36,116 nucleotides of DNA from Planctomycetaceae bacterium (GCA_027487375.1 JAIYDQ010000373.1:1-36116); one strand, 5' to 3'. Positions 26,565 through 35,965 are shown, counted from the stretch's first letter. The notes: generated by a model from the letters alone, not told the origin. Made by a program: numbers and translations.

Positions 26565-27668
26565 ATGAATACATTGCTACAAATCGCTTTCGCCTCCTTG
26601 ATTTTTGCGATTTCAACCGCGCATGCCATATCAAGCGATTTGCCAAAGACCTCGCTTACGATCATCGGGGAGGACTTTCATATCAATGGGAAACCGACTT
26701 ATCCTGGCAGGTATTGGAACGGTCATCGAGTTGAAGGCTTGTTGTTGAATTCGAGGATGGTGCAAGCCACCTTCGATGATTTGAACCCCGAGACAGCCAA
26801 ACGATGGGCCTATCCGGATACGCAAAAATGGGACGCCGAGCGAAATGTTCGCGAGTTCATTGCTGCGATGCCCGAGTGGAAAGAGCGTGGACTTCTAGCG
26901 ATCACGGTGAATTTTCAAGGCGGGTCCCCTGAAGGATATTCCAGGAAGCAGGAGTGGATTTCGGGAGCTTTTGAGAGCGATGGCTCCTTGCGTCCGGAGT
27001 TTGCCGATCGGATGAAGCGTGTTCTTAACGCTGCTGACGAACTTGGAATGGCAGTTATCCTTGGCTACTTCTACTTTGGCCAAGATCAAAATCTCAAGGA
27101 CGAAGCTGCGGTCATTAACGCCACCGACGTCGCCACACGATGGTTGCTCGATGGTGGTTGGGAGAACGTGCTTGTCGAGGTGAACAACGAAACCGACGTT
27201 CGAGCTTATGATCATGAGATCCTCAAACCGGCGCGAGTCCATGAGCTCATCGAGCGAGTTCGTTCGGTTCAACGCGATGGTCGCAGGCTGCTTGTTGGGA
27301 CCAGCTACGGCGGTGGATCTGTTCCCAAGGAGAATGTGGTTCGCGCTTCGGATTTTTTGCTGCTTCACGGTAATGGAGTCACAGACCCTCGAAGAATCAC
27401 GGAGATGATCCAAGAAACGCGCAGGGTCCCCGGGTATCGGCCGATGCCTGTTCTTTTCAACGAAGACGATCATGAGCGGTTCGATGATCCATTGAATAAC
27501 TTCTCCGCCGCGATCGAGGAGCACGTATCGTGGGGATGGTTCGACTATCGCCGAAAGGGAGAATCCCTGGAGGACGGATTCCAGTCGCCGCCAGTGAATT
27601 GGGGCATAAGCTCGCCTCGCAAGCGCGAGTTCTTTCACTATCTCAAGACAGTCGCCGGAAGTAAGTAG
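26565..27668 (+). CDS. Exported glycoside-hydrolase-like protein (clan GH-A-like)
   Basis: The 367-aa protein has a clear signal peptide (residues 1-21, ending AHA) and a single domain that reads as a TIM-barrel glycosidase. LVEVNNETD, with Glu209 after an Asn in the position of a clan GH-A acid/base, and PVLFNEDDHE, with Glu300 in the position of the nucleophile, are about 90 residues apart as in GH5-like enzymes. Other barrel strands include LLAITVNFQGG (about 110-120) and GMAVILGYFYFG (about 161-172). The family number and substrate cannot be assigned by eye. The gene is alone, divergent from the DUF1592/DUF1552 operon over about 300 bp, which could reflect co-regulation. Confidence 0.72.
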   Translation: MNTLLQIAFASLIFAISTAHAISSDLPKTSLTIIGEDFHINGKPTYPGRYWNGHRVEGLLLNSRMVQATFDDLNPETAKRWAYPDTQKWDAERNVREFIAAMPEWKERGLLAITVNFQGGSPEGYSRKQEWISGAFESDGSLRPEFADRMKRVLNAADELGMAVILGYFYFGQDQNLKDEAAVINATDVATRWLLDGGWENVLVEVNNETDVRAYDHEILKPARVHELIERVRSVQRDGRRLLVGTSYGGGSVPKENVVRASDFLLLHGNGVTDPRRITEMIQETRRVPGYRPMPVLFNEDDHERFDDPLNNFSAAIEEHVSWGWFDYRRKGESLEDGFQSPPVNWGISSPRKREFFHYLKTVAGSK

Positions 27669-27858
27669 CTGAACGCCATATCACACCGCGCTCTCTTTTG
27701 GATTCACTCTTTAGAGTCGCCAATGAATCTGCTTTTTGGGCAGAACACTTTGCCGGGTATCTTCTCTCGATAACTCTGCAGCGCACTAATCGTTTGCTCC
27801 GCGTCGCAATTCATTCATTGAAATTTTTTCTCAGACTTCCAAGTCTCAAATACCCCAC

Positions 27859-29832
27859 ATGACTACGCTTCCTACAACAGAGACCGAACTCCCTCCACGT
27901 GGTAATTTATTGGGATTTCGCAAGTATTTTAAGCAAGATTTCACATCTGGCTTTTTCGTTTTTCTCATTGCTCTGCCCCTTTGTTTGGGCATTTCCATGG
28001 CCAGTGGCTTTCCTCCGATGGCCGGAGTGTTTACCGCAATCGTCGGTTCGATTTTGACTACCTTTCTCAGCAACTCTGAGCTAACAATCAAAGGCCCAGC
28101 GGCAGGATTGATCGTGATTGTTCTGGGATGTGTCGAAGATTTTGGAGGGGGGAAGGCTGGTGATATTGCGGGAAATCTAGAGGCCTATCGAGCCGCGCTA
28201 GCGGTTGGTGTTGCGGCAGCAATACTCCAAATTGTTTTCGGTGTTTTTCGAGCGGGGATACTCGGCGAGTTTTTCCCGCGTTCTGCTATCCACGGGATGC
28301 TAGCTGCAATTGGGATCATCATTATTGCCAAGCAAATCCCGGTCGCATTAGGAGTCACCGCGAAAGGGGAACCGCTGGAACTGCTGGCTGAGATTCCGCA
28401 CTTTATCATGGAAGCTAACCCGGCGATCGCTGTGATCGGAGCGACCAGTCTCTTGATCCTGTTTGGTTGGCCGAGCGTTCGAAATCGGCTCGGTGCGATG
28501 AAGTCTTTCCCTGCTCAACTAATCGTGCTGGTTGTCGCCGTTATTCTTGGATGGTTTTTCGATTTGTTACATAAACACTCCTATGTATTACAAGGACACC
28601 AATACCAACTAGGCGAGCAATTTCTTGTTGAGATGCCTGGGCAAATGTTTGGCATGCTGTCGGAGATCACGTTTCCAAATTTCAATGCATTACTAGAAGT
28701 CAAGGCTTGGTACTGGGTCTTTATGTTCTTTGTGATTGGAACGCTAGAATCCATCATTAGTGCAAAGGCGATCGACACAATCGATCCATGGAAACGCAAG
28801 ACAAATATGGACCGCGATATTCGCGCGGTATGTATCGCGAACTGCTGTGCCGCTATGATTGGCGGGCTACCCATGATCTCCGAAATCGTACGTAGCAAAG
28901 CCAACATCGATAATGGTGCTCGAACAAGATTTGCGGATCTATGGCACGGTGTTTGGTTGCTGAGTTGCGTGGCATTGCTACCGACAACGCTCCACTTGAT
29001 TCCTAAAGCAGCACTAGCTGCGATGTTAGTCTACACGGGTTTTCGATTGGCGCATCCGTCAGAATTCGTCAACGTTTATCGCATCGGTCGCGAGCAATTC
29101 ATGATCTTTGTCATCACGCTCATTGCGACCTTAATGACAGACTTGCTAGTCGGTGTCGCTATCGGAATTGGAGTCAAGATTGCTATCCATATTTACAACG
29201 GTGTTCCAATCAAATCACTTTTCAAATTGTACCTAGACGTGGAGCAAGTCGATGAAACGACCTGCCTTATTCGAGCTCGAGAATCAGCCGTTTTCAGCAA
29301 TTGGATACCATTCAAGCGTCAATTAGAAGATCTCGCCTTAGTCCAACGTCAAAACGTCATTGTCGATGTTTCGGAAACCCAGTTTATCGACCACACATTC
29401 CTCGAGAAGCTGCATGAGATGCAGCACGAGATTCAGCTTGAAGGTTTGAAGCTGGACATCGTCGGACTGGAAAATCAGATCCCGTTAGCTTCTCACGAAC
29501 AAAGTGCACGAAAGCGCGGGATGGTCCGTGTTAGACGAATAACTGTGATTGCGAGCGAGTCGATGGAAGCCCTGCTAACGCAGAAGTTTGTCGCTATGGG
29601 AGCGACAGGATACACCGTAATGAAATGCCATGGAGCAGGACGAGCTGCTGCCTTGTCGGCTCCAGGTTCCGTTGCCACGCAACTCGAGAACCAAGTGCGT
29701 ATCGAAACAATCGTCCCAGTTGGAGTAAGTGATGAGATATTGACTTACCTCCGACGTGACGTCTTACCCATGGGACATGTCACCGCTGCAGTCGAAACGG
29801 TAGAAGCAGTTGTTGCGGATCAGTTTGTGTAG
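27859..29832 (+). CDS. SulP-family anion transporter with STAS and PII-like domains
   Basis: An inner-membrane SulP transporter, a family that imports sulfate, bicarbonate or other anions. The membrane part (about 25-425) has the hallmark N-terminal region [18 protein letters not shown] and [12 protein letters not shown]. It also has [17 protein letters not shown] and [25 protein letters not shown] domain follows (about 435-545; [19 protein letters not shown]). The last 105 residues (about 551-657) form a PII/SbtB-like ferredoxin fold: [18 protein letters not shown], then [15 protein letters not shown] at about 581-595, a short T-loop-like segment, [13 protein letters not shown], and [17 protein letters not shown] domains bind nucleotides and regulate partners, so self-contained allosteric control is inferred. 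No carbonic anhydrase gene is adjacent. A terminator-like hairpin follows at 29858. Confidence 0.93.
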   Translation: MTTLPTTETELPPRGNLLGFRKYFKQDFTSGFFVFLIALPLCLGISMASGFPPMAGVFTAIVGSILTTFLSNSELTIKGPAAGLIVIVLGCVEDFGGGKAGDIAGNLEAYRAALAVGVAAAILQIVFGVFRAGILGEFFPRSAIHGMLAAIGIIIIAKQIPVALGVTAKGEPLELLAEIPHFIMEANPAIAVIGATSLLILFGWPSVRNRLGAMKSFPAQLIVLVVAVILGWFFDLLHKHSYVLQGHQYQLGEQFLVEMPGQMFGMLSEITFPNFNALLEVKAWYWVFMFFVIGTLESIISAKAIDTIDPWKRKTNMDRDIRAVCIANCCAAMIGGLPMISEIVRSKANIDNGARTRFADLWHGVWLLSCVALLPTTLHLIPKAALAAMLVYTGFRLAHPSEFVNVYRIGREQFMIFVITLIATLMTDLLVGVAIGIGVKIAIHIYNGVPIKSLFKLYLDVEQVDETTCLIRARESAVFSNWIPFKRQLEDLALVQRQNVIVDVSETQFIDHTFLEKLHEMQHEIQLEGLKLDIVGLENQIPLASHEQSARKRGMVRVRRITVIASESMEALLTQKFVAMGATGYTVMKCHGAGRAAALSAPGSVATQLENQVRIETIVPVGVSDEILTYLRRDVLPMGHVTAAVETVEAVVADQFV

Positions 29833-29857
29833 GCAGCACTGCGAATCGATTATTCAA

Positions 29858-29884
29858 GATGGTGGTCCCCCCAATCCCACCATC
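29858..29884 (+). terminator. Terminator-like hairpin after the SulP gene
   Basis: GATGGTGG (29858-29865) and CCACCATC (29877-29884) form a perfect 8-bp stem with an 11-nt loop, 25 nt after the SulP stop codon. There is no following T-run, so rho-independent function is uncertain. Confidence 0.5.
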
Positions 29885-30012
29885 GCTTCAGTACACCTTA
29901 ACCCACAGGAAGGAGAAAACGTAAAGGCATCCGTTTCAAAACCGCACCTTTAAGTTTTGCTAACGCACTCGCCGTTAGCGGCAACGTCGACCGTAGCGGG
30001 TGCAATTGCCCA

Positions 30013-30032
30013 AAGCTAGTTCCAACTAGCTT
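30013..30032 (-). terminator. Tight 9-bp hairpin across the stop codon of the small minus-strand gene
   Basis: AAGCTAGTT (30013-30021) and AACTAGCTT (30024-30032) pair perfectly around two bases. The TAG stop of the minus-strand gene (30026-30028) lies inside the stem, so this may be the end of that transcript or an RNA-stabilising structure. Confidence 0.45.
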
Positions 30033-30505
30033 CGGTAGAGATAGTGGACCAAAATTGTGGTCCACATCAGGGCGGTAACCACAACTCCTAAGCAAGCTGT
30101 CTGAACCCAGAATCGGGTTGTTGCTTTGTTCCAACTTGTTGATGAGTTGGTCGGTGTGTCGCGATCTAAGAATTTCTGGCGAAGCTCTGCATCTTCGAAG
30201 AGTGCTGTTTGGCTGGCTTCGAGCAAGCCATATTGGACCGAGAAATCAAGGATGCCATACAGCATATGGCGGCGACCAACCGGGTCGATACCGAGGGCTT
30301 CAAAGTGCCAGAGCTGGCTTCCGAATGCCGAATCCGTTTCTTCTTCAAAATGGACACATCGCAAATTCTCGACCCGCGATTGCTGGTCACAGAATTCACG
30401 TTTTACCAAGCATCGACGCGCTTGATCAGAAACAAGTTGCCAAGTTTGTCGGGGGAATTGAATTGGGTCGATTTCCGGTTGCACGATCCGAGTCCCTGAG
30501 ATCAT
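30026..30505 (-). CDS. Hypothetical protein with C-terminal membrane anchor
   Basis: The 159-aa protein has a soluble N-terminal part with four Cys residues (ARRCLVKREFCDQQSRVENLRCV) and an acidic, helical middle (about 60-115). A single membrane helix at about 132-155 (VQTACLGVVVTALMWTTILVHYLY) sits at the very C-terminus. This tail-anchored arrangement and coherent composition favour it over the overlapping plus-strand frames at 30118-30528, which are Arg/Ser-rich. I do not recognise the family. It is convergent with the SulP gene. Confidence 0.6.
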   Translation of the reverse strand: MISGTRIVQPEIDPIQFPRQTWQLVSDQARRCLVKREFCDQQSRVENLRCVHFEEETDSAFGSQLWHFEALGIDPVGRRHMLYGILDFSVQYGLLEASQTALFEDAELRQKFLDRDTPTNSSTSWNKATTRFWVQTACLGVVVTALMWTTILVHYLYRS

Positions 30506-31034
30506 TAATGGATTTAATTCCGCCTTAAGGTCGGCACCATGTCGACCATCTGTTCATTCTACGTTTAAACCGCTATCTAGGTCACCACCGTAATCGACAA
30601 GTTCGCAAATTTTTTTAAGATTTTTCCAAAATCCCGCTTCGGCTACCCGTGATTTTAACAATTGGTTGTTAAGCAAACGCATGCCGTTCAATCGAAGGAA
30701 CGAATTTCTGAACGCAAGTGTTATCCTCTGGCGCTTTCGGGAGGAAATGTGGCGACACAAATGCTGTTGGCTGATCACTTCGATGGGCGGTTATTCGCAA
30801 GCGCGTGGATGATGCCGATTGAACACGGCTAAAGCCCTGTGACGTGCGCTTCGTTTGTGCAACCTTGAAAGGCTACTGAAAACGAAGAATTTCGTAGTTG
30901 CAATTAGTCTAAAGGCTGCAGGCACTCGAATCATTGCCGGCGGGTTCAAGTAAGTGCACCATCTCATGGATTACATGTACGGAGTTACAAATACAAAAGG
31001 AACGCAGACACTCAGTTGAGATTCATGCTTGGGT
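30506..31034. other. Intergenic region, about 530 bp
   Basis: The stretch lies between the starts/ends of two minus-strand genes and should contain the promoter of the small tail-anchored gene. No convincing long gene is present. A 27-codon plus-strand frame at 30749-30832 starts with GTG just after GGAGG; it is noted as a candidate small protein only. Confidence 0.4.
30749..30832 (+). CDS. Candidate very small protein (27 aa)
   Basis: A GTG start follows a strong GGAGG at 30740-30744 with 4-nt spacing, unusual in this window where such sites are rare. The predicted product contains MLLADHFDGRLFASAWMMP. There is no homology that I recognise, no partner gene and no promoter evidence, so this may be chance. 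Confidence 0.2.
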   Translation: MATQMLLADHFDGRLFASAWMMPIEHG

Positions 31035-32135
31035 TTACTGAGTCGTTTTCTCAAGTAAGTTTATTGTCAGCTCGATTTCTTTTGTTTCACGGAGGATAGC
31101 GACTGGTTGAGGTTGATCGATCGGGAGCTGTTCCACGATGCTTGCAAGGTCGGCAGGCGAGCGTACGACCTGATCGCCGAGCTTTACAATCACATCGCCC
31201 TTCTGGAGCCCCGCCTTTTCGGCTGCCTGACCGGAACGCATCCGAACGACGATAACTCCTCCGCGGATTGGAAGATCAAGCTGGTCAGCGATCTCTTCTG
31301 GCAACGGAGCAACCGTAATCCCCATGGTTGCCCTGCGGACCTTCCCGAAGCTTGTGAGTTCGCTCGTGACCCATTGAACTCGATTCGAAGGAATTGCAAA
31401 GCCAACGCCTTGATATGATCCTGATGAGCTTGCGATGGCCGTGTTGATTCCGACTAGCTGACCGTCCAGATTGACAAGTGCGCCTCCCGAGTTCCCAGGA
31501 TTGATCGCAGCGTCTGTTTGCAAGAGTTGCCCGTTGACTAGCCCGGGGAGACTGCGAGCTTTCCCGCTGATGATCCCAGCACTGACGGTTTGTTCGATTG
31601 CGAAAGGACTTCCAATAGCAAGTACCCAATCACCAACGCTTAAACCGCTCGATTCGGCAACTTCGACAAAAGGTAATGGCTTGGTCGACTCTATTCGCAG
31701 CACAGCCAAGTCGCTTGGCGCATCTGACCGAATGTCGGTGGCTGGGAACTCGCGGCCATCGGGCAATCGAATCCGGACTCGCTTGGAATCGGCAACCACA
31801 TGATGGTTCGTCACGATAAGTCCGTCAGCGCTGAGGATGACTCCCGAGCCGATGTTGTAGTCTTTGCCAGGTTCGCCCTCGAGAAAGTCCAGCGTCTCAA
31901 TCTGCTCAAGTTTGTCATCCTTGTTAGGCTTTTTCGCAAAAACCATGACGACACATGGGAGCGCTCGTTCTGCCGCTGAACGAAAGGCTTTCGATAGCTC
32001 CCGCGCGCCGACAGACTGTGTCGATTGCGGGCCCTCTCGCTTTGCTATGGCCGGAGGGATATTTTTTGCATTTTCCTCCTGAGAAAATGCCTCTTCGAAA
32101 GAAAACGCCCAAATCACGAACATCACATAGCGCAT
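31035..32135 (-). CDS. HtrA/DegQ-type serine protease with one PDZ domain
   Basis: This is a periplasmic or membrane-associated quality-control protease of the HtrA family. From ATG 32135 (366 aa) there is a short hydrophobic signal segment (MRYVMFVIWAFSFEEAFS), a variable linker, and a trypsin-like domain. The complete catalytic triad is His112 in TNHHVV, Asp142 in APSDLAVL and Ser216 in the GNSGGAL motif. One PDZ domain follows (about 267-355; GGVIVVRMRSGQAAEKAGL, then GDVIVKLGDQ). A single PDZ is like DegS rather than the two of DegP/DegQ, so substrate recognition may be restricted. The frame is open to 32264 and ATG 32183 is an alternative start. The gene is divergent from the nucleoside-salvage operon. 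Confidence 0.93.
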   Translation of the reverse strand: MRYVMFVIWAFSFEEAFSQEENAKNIPPAIAKREGPQSTQSVGARELSKAFRSAAERALPCVVMVFAKKPNKDDKLEQIETLDFLEGEPGKDYNIGSGVILSADGLIVTNHHVVADSKRVRIRLPDGREFPATDIRSDAPSDLAVLRIESTKPLPFVEVAESSGLSVGDWVLAIGSPFAIEQTVSAGIISGKARSLPGLVNGQLLQTDAAINPGNSGGALVNLDGQLVGINTAIASSSGSYQGVGFAIPSNRVQWVTSELTSFGKVRRATMGITVAPLPEEIADQLDLPIRGGVIVVRMRSGQAAEKAGLQKGDVIVKLGDQVVRSPADLASIVEQLPIDQPQPVAILRETKEIELTINLLEKTTQ

Positions 32136-32375
32136 GTAAATGCAAAGCGAATGTAAGCGGTTGCGTTCGTGGATGTTGCTCATGAAATACAGACAAAAGA
32201 GGCGTGATCGCACAGCAGGACTACAAAGTTTTGTATAGTCTATCCTGAGTAATTGAAATGTCATGTAGAGAAAGTTCCGTTGTGTCCACTTGTCCGTTGC
32301 AAGAAATGGTTTGTGGAAGCCACGCTCGACAAATTATTTGTCGTACAAGCCGTTGTTCATTCAGTTTGAGGAAAC

Positions 32376-33659
32376 ATGTTTAATCCGGTAACCATCATCG
32401 AGCATAAACGCGATGGGCTTTGCCTCTCGAAAGACGAGATCAGGTTTTTCATTTCGGAGTATGCTCGCGACGCAATTCCCAATTATCAAATGTCTGCGCT
32501 CGCCATGGCGATCTACTTGAAGGGTATGTCAGCCGAGGAGATTGCGGACTTAACCTCGGCAATGATCGACACAGGGGAACGATTACAACAAGTCGGGAAT
32601 TCTCCTCGAGTCGACAAGCATTCGACCGGTGGACTTGGTGACAAAGTGTCATTGATCTTGGCTCCGTTGCTAGCGGTGCTAGATGTGCATGTCCCAATGA
32701 TCAGCGGACGCGGATTGGGAATAACCGGAGGAACACTGGACAAACTGGAGGCGATTCCCGGCTATAGAACCAATCTGAGCGAATCCGAGATCGAGAAGCA
32801 ACTCGCCGAAATCGGATGCGTCATCACGGGGGCATCGGAGCGAATCGTTCCAGCCGATAAACGTCTTTATGCGTTACGTGATGTCACAGCGACGGTACCC
32901 TCCATACCGCTCATCACCGCAAGTATTCTATCGAAAAAAACCGCCGAATCATTAACCGCGCTCGTTCTGGATGTGAAGTTTGGGAGCGGAGCGTTTATGC
33001 AAACAGAAGCAGATGCGAGGGCGTTAGCTGCATCGCTTGTCTGTACTGGCAAACATTTGGGGGTCAAAACCTCTGCGCTTTTGACAGATATGACCCAACC
33101 TCTCGGCAAGATGGTCGGCAACGCAAACGAGGTCATGGAGTCGATTGAAACCCTTCGCGGCAAAGGTCCTTCGGATGTTCGCGAGTTAACACTCGAGCTT
33201 TGTGCCAAGCTGCTCGTAGATGTTGGTCGATGCGGAACCATTCACGAGGCACGAACCCTGCTTGTCGATAAACTCGACTCAGGTGCAGCTTACGAACGAT
33301 TCGAAGCGATGGTGAACGCTCAAGGTGGGCGACTTGAACAACTTCCTCCGCTCGCACCCTCGTTTGATTTCTGCGCGACACACGACGGGATTATCCAGTC
33401 GATGAATGGGCAGCGACTTGGCTATGCCGTAATCGCTCTCGGTGGCGGTCGCAAGGTTGTTGGTCAGGCGATCGACTTTGTTGTTGGGCTAGAAATGCTT
33501 TGTCGAGTCGGAGATAGCGTTACTTCGGGGCAACCACTTGTTCGCGTCTACTATTCGGCAACTTCCGAGCGTGCTGCCGCCGAGGAATGGATCTCACAAG
33601 CATTCCAAATTGGTCACGAATCACCTAAACCAGTTCCATTGTTTCAGGAGCTAAACTAA
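32376..33659 (+). CDS. Pyrimidine-nucleoside/thymidine phosphorylase
   Basis: The enzyme phosphorolyses thymidine or uridine to the free base and (deoxy)ribose-1-phosphate in the cytoplasm. The 427-aa sequence matches the family throughout: an N-terminal helical domain, KHSTGGLGDKVS at about 81-92 (phosphate-binding region), and the family signature SGRGLGITGGTLDKLE at about 110-125. RLYALRDVTATVPSIPLI and TAESLTALVLDVKFG follow, and the C-terminal domain has AVIALGGGRKVVGQAID. Length fits the bacterial pyrimidine-nucleoside phosphorylase (pdp) as well as thymidine phosphorylase (deoA), so the specificity is left open. A GAGGA 4-8 nt before the ATG is a good ribosome-binding site. Cytidine deaminase follows after 3 nt, a salvage operon. 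Confidence 0.95.
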   Translation: MFNPVTIIEHKRDGLCLSKDEIRFFISEYARDAIPNYQMSALAMAIYLKGMSAEEIADLTSAMIDTGERLQQVGNSPRVDKHSTGGLGDKVSLILAPLLAVLDVHVPMISGRGLGITGGTLDKLEAIPGYRTNLSESEIEKQLAEIGCVITGASERIVPADKRLYALRDVTATVPSIPLITASILSKKTAESLTALVLDVKFGSGAFMQTEADARALAASLVCTGKHLGVKTSALLTDMTQPLGKMVGNANEVMESIETLRGKGPSDVRELTLELCAKLLVDVGRCGTIHEARTLLVDKLDSGAAYERFEAMVNAQGGRLEQLPPLAPSFDFCATHDGIIQSMNGQRLGYAVIALGGGRKVVGQAIDFVVGLEMLCRVGDSVTSGQPLVRVYYSATSERAAAEEWISQAFQIGHESPKPVPLFQELN

Positions 33660-33662
33660 CCG

Positions 33663-34091
33663 ATGGCCCAAGACGCTTTACCTTCCAACGGCGTGTCACC
33701 CGAGTTGCTCGAGCGACTTTTTGAATCGGCTAGAGATGTCGCTACAAGAGCTTACGCTCCCTATTCCAATTTTCACGTTGGAGCGGCGTTGCTGACAAAG
33801 GAAGGACGCATCATCACCGGCTGCAACGTGGAGAACAGCTCCTTCGGTGTAACGATTTGCGCGGAGCGAACCGCCGCGACGCGGGCTGTAGCGAGCGGCC
33901 TAAGAGAGTGGACGGCGATTGCAATCGTCTCTCCCACGGGCGTGAGTCCCTGCGGTGCATGTAGGCAATTCTTAGCGGAGTTTGCCCCGCAACTCGCGGT
34001 CTGGTTCGGACACTTGGATCCAAGTAAGCCAACGGTCGGGCCCATTTCGATGGAGCAGCTTCTTCCGGCTGCGATGAAGTTTCCATCGTGA
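33663..34091 (+). CDS. cdd: Cytidine deaminase
   Basis: Cytidine deaminase converts cytidine and deoxycytidine to uridine and deoxyuridine, feeding the phosphorylase encoded just upstream. The 142-aa protein is the small tetrameric type. It has YSNFHVGAALL at about 34-44, the substrate-binding CNVENSSFG at about 54-62, the zinc ligand and proton shuttle in CAERTAA (Cys66, Glu68), and the two other zinc ligands in PCGACRQ (Cys97, Cys100). The start codon lies 3 nt after the phosphorylase stop, with GGAG inside the end of that gene, so translation is likely coupled. Confidence 0.96.
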   Translation: MAQDALPSNGVSPELLERLFESARDVATRAYAPYSNFHVGAALLTKEGRIITGCNVENSSFGVTICAERTAATRAVASGLREWTAIAIVSPTGVSPCGACRQFLAEFAPQLAVWFGHLDPSKPTVGPISMEQLLPAAMKFPS

Positions 34092-34222
34092 CGGCCTTCG
34101 AAAGCATGACTTTCGCCAAGGAAGTTCCTGCTTTCCCTCTTGACGCGACCTAGGTACAGTAATAACAGTTAATAGATACAGGTGGGATATTCACGACTTC
34201 TTTCGATTGAGGACTCCCAGGA

Positions 34223-34777
34223 ATGGCTTACGAGATCACGTCCAATCAAGATGCTTCAAGCAAGACGCTAGACCGATTCTTTTCCGGTTTTGCGGAGTAC
34301 ATTTTTCATTCGCGGCTAGGTGTCGCTGATACCGAATTGGTTACTTATATCAGTGACCTGCTGATTCGGTTTACCAAGATGGAATCACTCCACAGAGTCA
34401 GACATTTGAACGGCAAACCAGCGACAGAAGTCGTAGGCATGATGGCAGAGGGGCAGCAGAGAATCGGCGTTGCCAAGCGAGAAGTCCATCGCCATATTGG
34501 TGATTTTGCTTTGTTCTGGACAGGAGTTTATCCCGAGTCCCTTCGTGAGTTGCAAGGTCCTGATCGACGAGATCAATTTTTGAATTATTGCGATCAAGGT
34601 AAACGGGCTTATGAAATCGCGAGCGAGATCCCTCCTGATTCGGAAGTACTTACTTCTTCCTCACTTCTGAAGCGATTAAGCGAACAGTTTGACATGTGTG
34701 CTTACGGGCTTCGTGAAGTTCGTCGCCAATGGGAAACACCGGACAAAGATCAAAACAATGGTCCAATATTGATCTAG
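34223..34777 (+). CDS. Hypothetical helical cytoplasmic protein
   Basis: The 184-aa protein is mostly helical with no signal peptide or membrane segment. Notable stretches are LDRFFSGFAEYIFHSRLGVAD (about 17-37), GMMAEGQQRIGVAKREVHRHIGDFALFWTGVYPE (about 72-105) and a C-terminal DMCAYGLREVRRQWE. The compact, balanced composition and good codon regularity indicate a real gene. I do not recognise the family and nothing in the neighbourhood defines a role. It lies about 130 nt after cdd with its own GAGG upstream, so it may be independently expressed. Confidence 0.75.
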   Translation: MAYEITSNQDASSKTLDRFFSGFAEYIFHSRLGVADTELVTYISDLLIRFTKMESLHRVRHLNGKPATEVVGMMAEGQQRIGVAKREVHRHIGDFALFWTGVYPESLRELQGPDRRDQFLNYCDQGKRAYEIASEIPPDSEVLTSSSLLKRLSEQFDMCAYGLREVRRQWETPDKDQNNGPILI

Positions 34778-34921
34778 CCCCTTATGTCGCGGGCGCTTGG
34801 TCGAACTGATTCGCTAATCGATTGCGACCGTGTTGGAGGACAGCCGTTAGGCGCGAAGCATCTTCGATTTGCCAAAAGCGGCTGAAGCCTGAAGTCCAAC
34901 GCAAACTTGGCGTTGACCAAC

Positions 34922-35746
34922 TTAGTATCTCGGCTGAGTCGATGGCGCTTGCGATGTCATGTTTCCGCCAGCAGGTGTCGAAGCGGGCGTTGATGTACCA
35001 GGGCCGGTGCCTGTCGCAATGTTGGTTGGCGTTTGTGTTGCAGAGATGCCTTGGTTGATTGTCTGTTGGATGGCTTGTTGGCTGTTACGAATATCAATCG
35101 CCGCAACACGTTGATAGACATCCGGTTGAAGCGAGTTGATCGATAAGCTTTGGGCATAGTTCTGTCTTGCTTGAACGAGGTCGCCAGTGCTTTCACGTAA
35201 TCGCCCTTTCGCAGCCCATGCGGCAGCATTGTTTGGTTCCATCGCGATCGCTTCATCTAGATATTGTTCAGCAAGCTTGGTTTGGCCATATTCCTGATTG
35301 AGCCTCGCCAATTCGATGCGTGGGTCGGCGAGAGTTGGGTTCTTTTGCGACCAGTTCTTTAGCAACGTGAACGCTTTGTCGGAGCGGTTGCTTTCGGCCA
35401 GCAAAACGGCGAGCCCTCGATAACATGCTGTGTGATTCGGAGAGATGTCTAAGCATTGGTTATATAGTGATTCCGCTTGCTCGATCATCTTCGGGTCTTT
35501 TTGTGTAACACCCATTCGATGATATGTAGACGCTAGGTTGTAGTATGAATCGGGGTTGCCTGGATCCGTTTGCTTGGCAGTTTCAAACTGCTGAAGGGCT
35601 TCTGCGTATCGCCCTTGCTGATACAACTGAACACCCAAGCTGTTCTTGCCCATCCCCGTCCACCGACAACCAGTTCCCGTCGTACTCAACACAAACAGAA
35701 TCATCGCTCTGCAAGCGATCAATCGGCAAGTTTCTGAAGCGATCAT
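34922..35746 (-). CDS. TPR-repeat protein, probable lipoprotein
   Basis: The 274-aa protein begins with a basic n-region, a hydrophobic core (AMILFVLSTTGTGC) and a Cys at 27 that may be lipid-modified, although the lipobox is weak. Five to six TPR units follow (about 35-230). Clear examples are NSLGVQLYQQGRYAEALQQF, then DSYYNLASTYHRMG and AAAWAAKGRLRESTGDLVQA. The C-terminus (about 230-274) is a Gln/Thr/Pro/Gly-rich low-complexity tail. Such proteins usually scaffold envelope complexes; no specific partner is suggested here. Adjacent genes are unrelated. Confidence 0.9.
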   Translation of the reverse strand: MIASETCRLIACRAMILFVLSTTGTGCRWTGMGKNSLGVQLYQQGRYAEALQQFETAKQTDPGNPDSYYNLASTYHRMGVTQKDPKMIEQAESLYNQCLDISPNHTACYRGLAVLLAESNRSDKAFTLLKNWSQKNPTLADPRIELARLNQEYGQTKLAEQYLDEAIAMEPNNAAAWAAKGRLRESTGDLVQARQNYAQSLSINSLQPDVYQRVAAIDIRNSQQAIQQTINQGISATQTPTNIATGTGPGTSTPASTPAGGNMTSQAPSTQPRY

Positions 35747-35965
35747 CAGTACGCACCTTCATCAAAGGTGACTAAGGCAATTGTCGTCGAACATCATTGC
35801 ACGAGGAACTTGAGCCTAAGTCAGAAGAAAACCAAAAATCAACTTGTTGATAAGGATTTTCGCTCTCTGAGCACAATGGCAATTCCCTTATGCCACGTCA
35901 TGAAGTTGACGCAGTCTGATGCATCAGTAACCTGCGACTTGCAATCCTTTGTTTCAGCGTCAAGC

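Noticed and set aside
26895-27638. Minus-strand ORF of 247 codons inside the GH-like gene
   Set aside because: It lies antisense to a well-supported exported protein and lacks any recognisable domain.
30118-30528. Plus-strand ORFs overlapping the small tail-anchored gene
   Set aside because: They are Arg/Ser-rich without coherent structure, while the minus-strand frame has a well-formed membrane helix.
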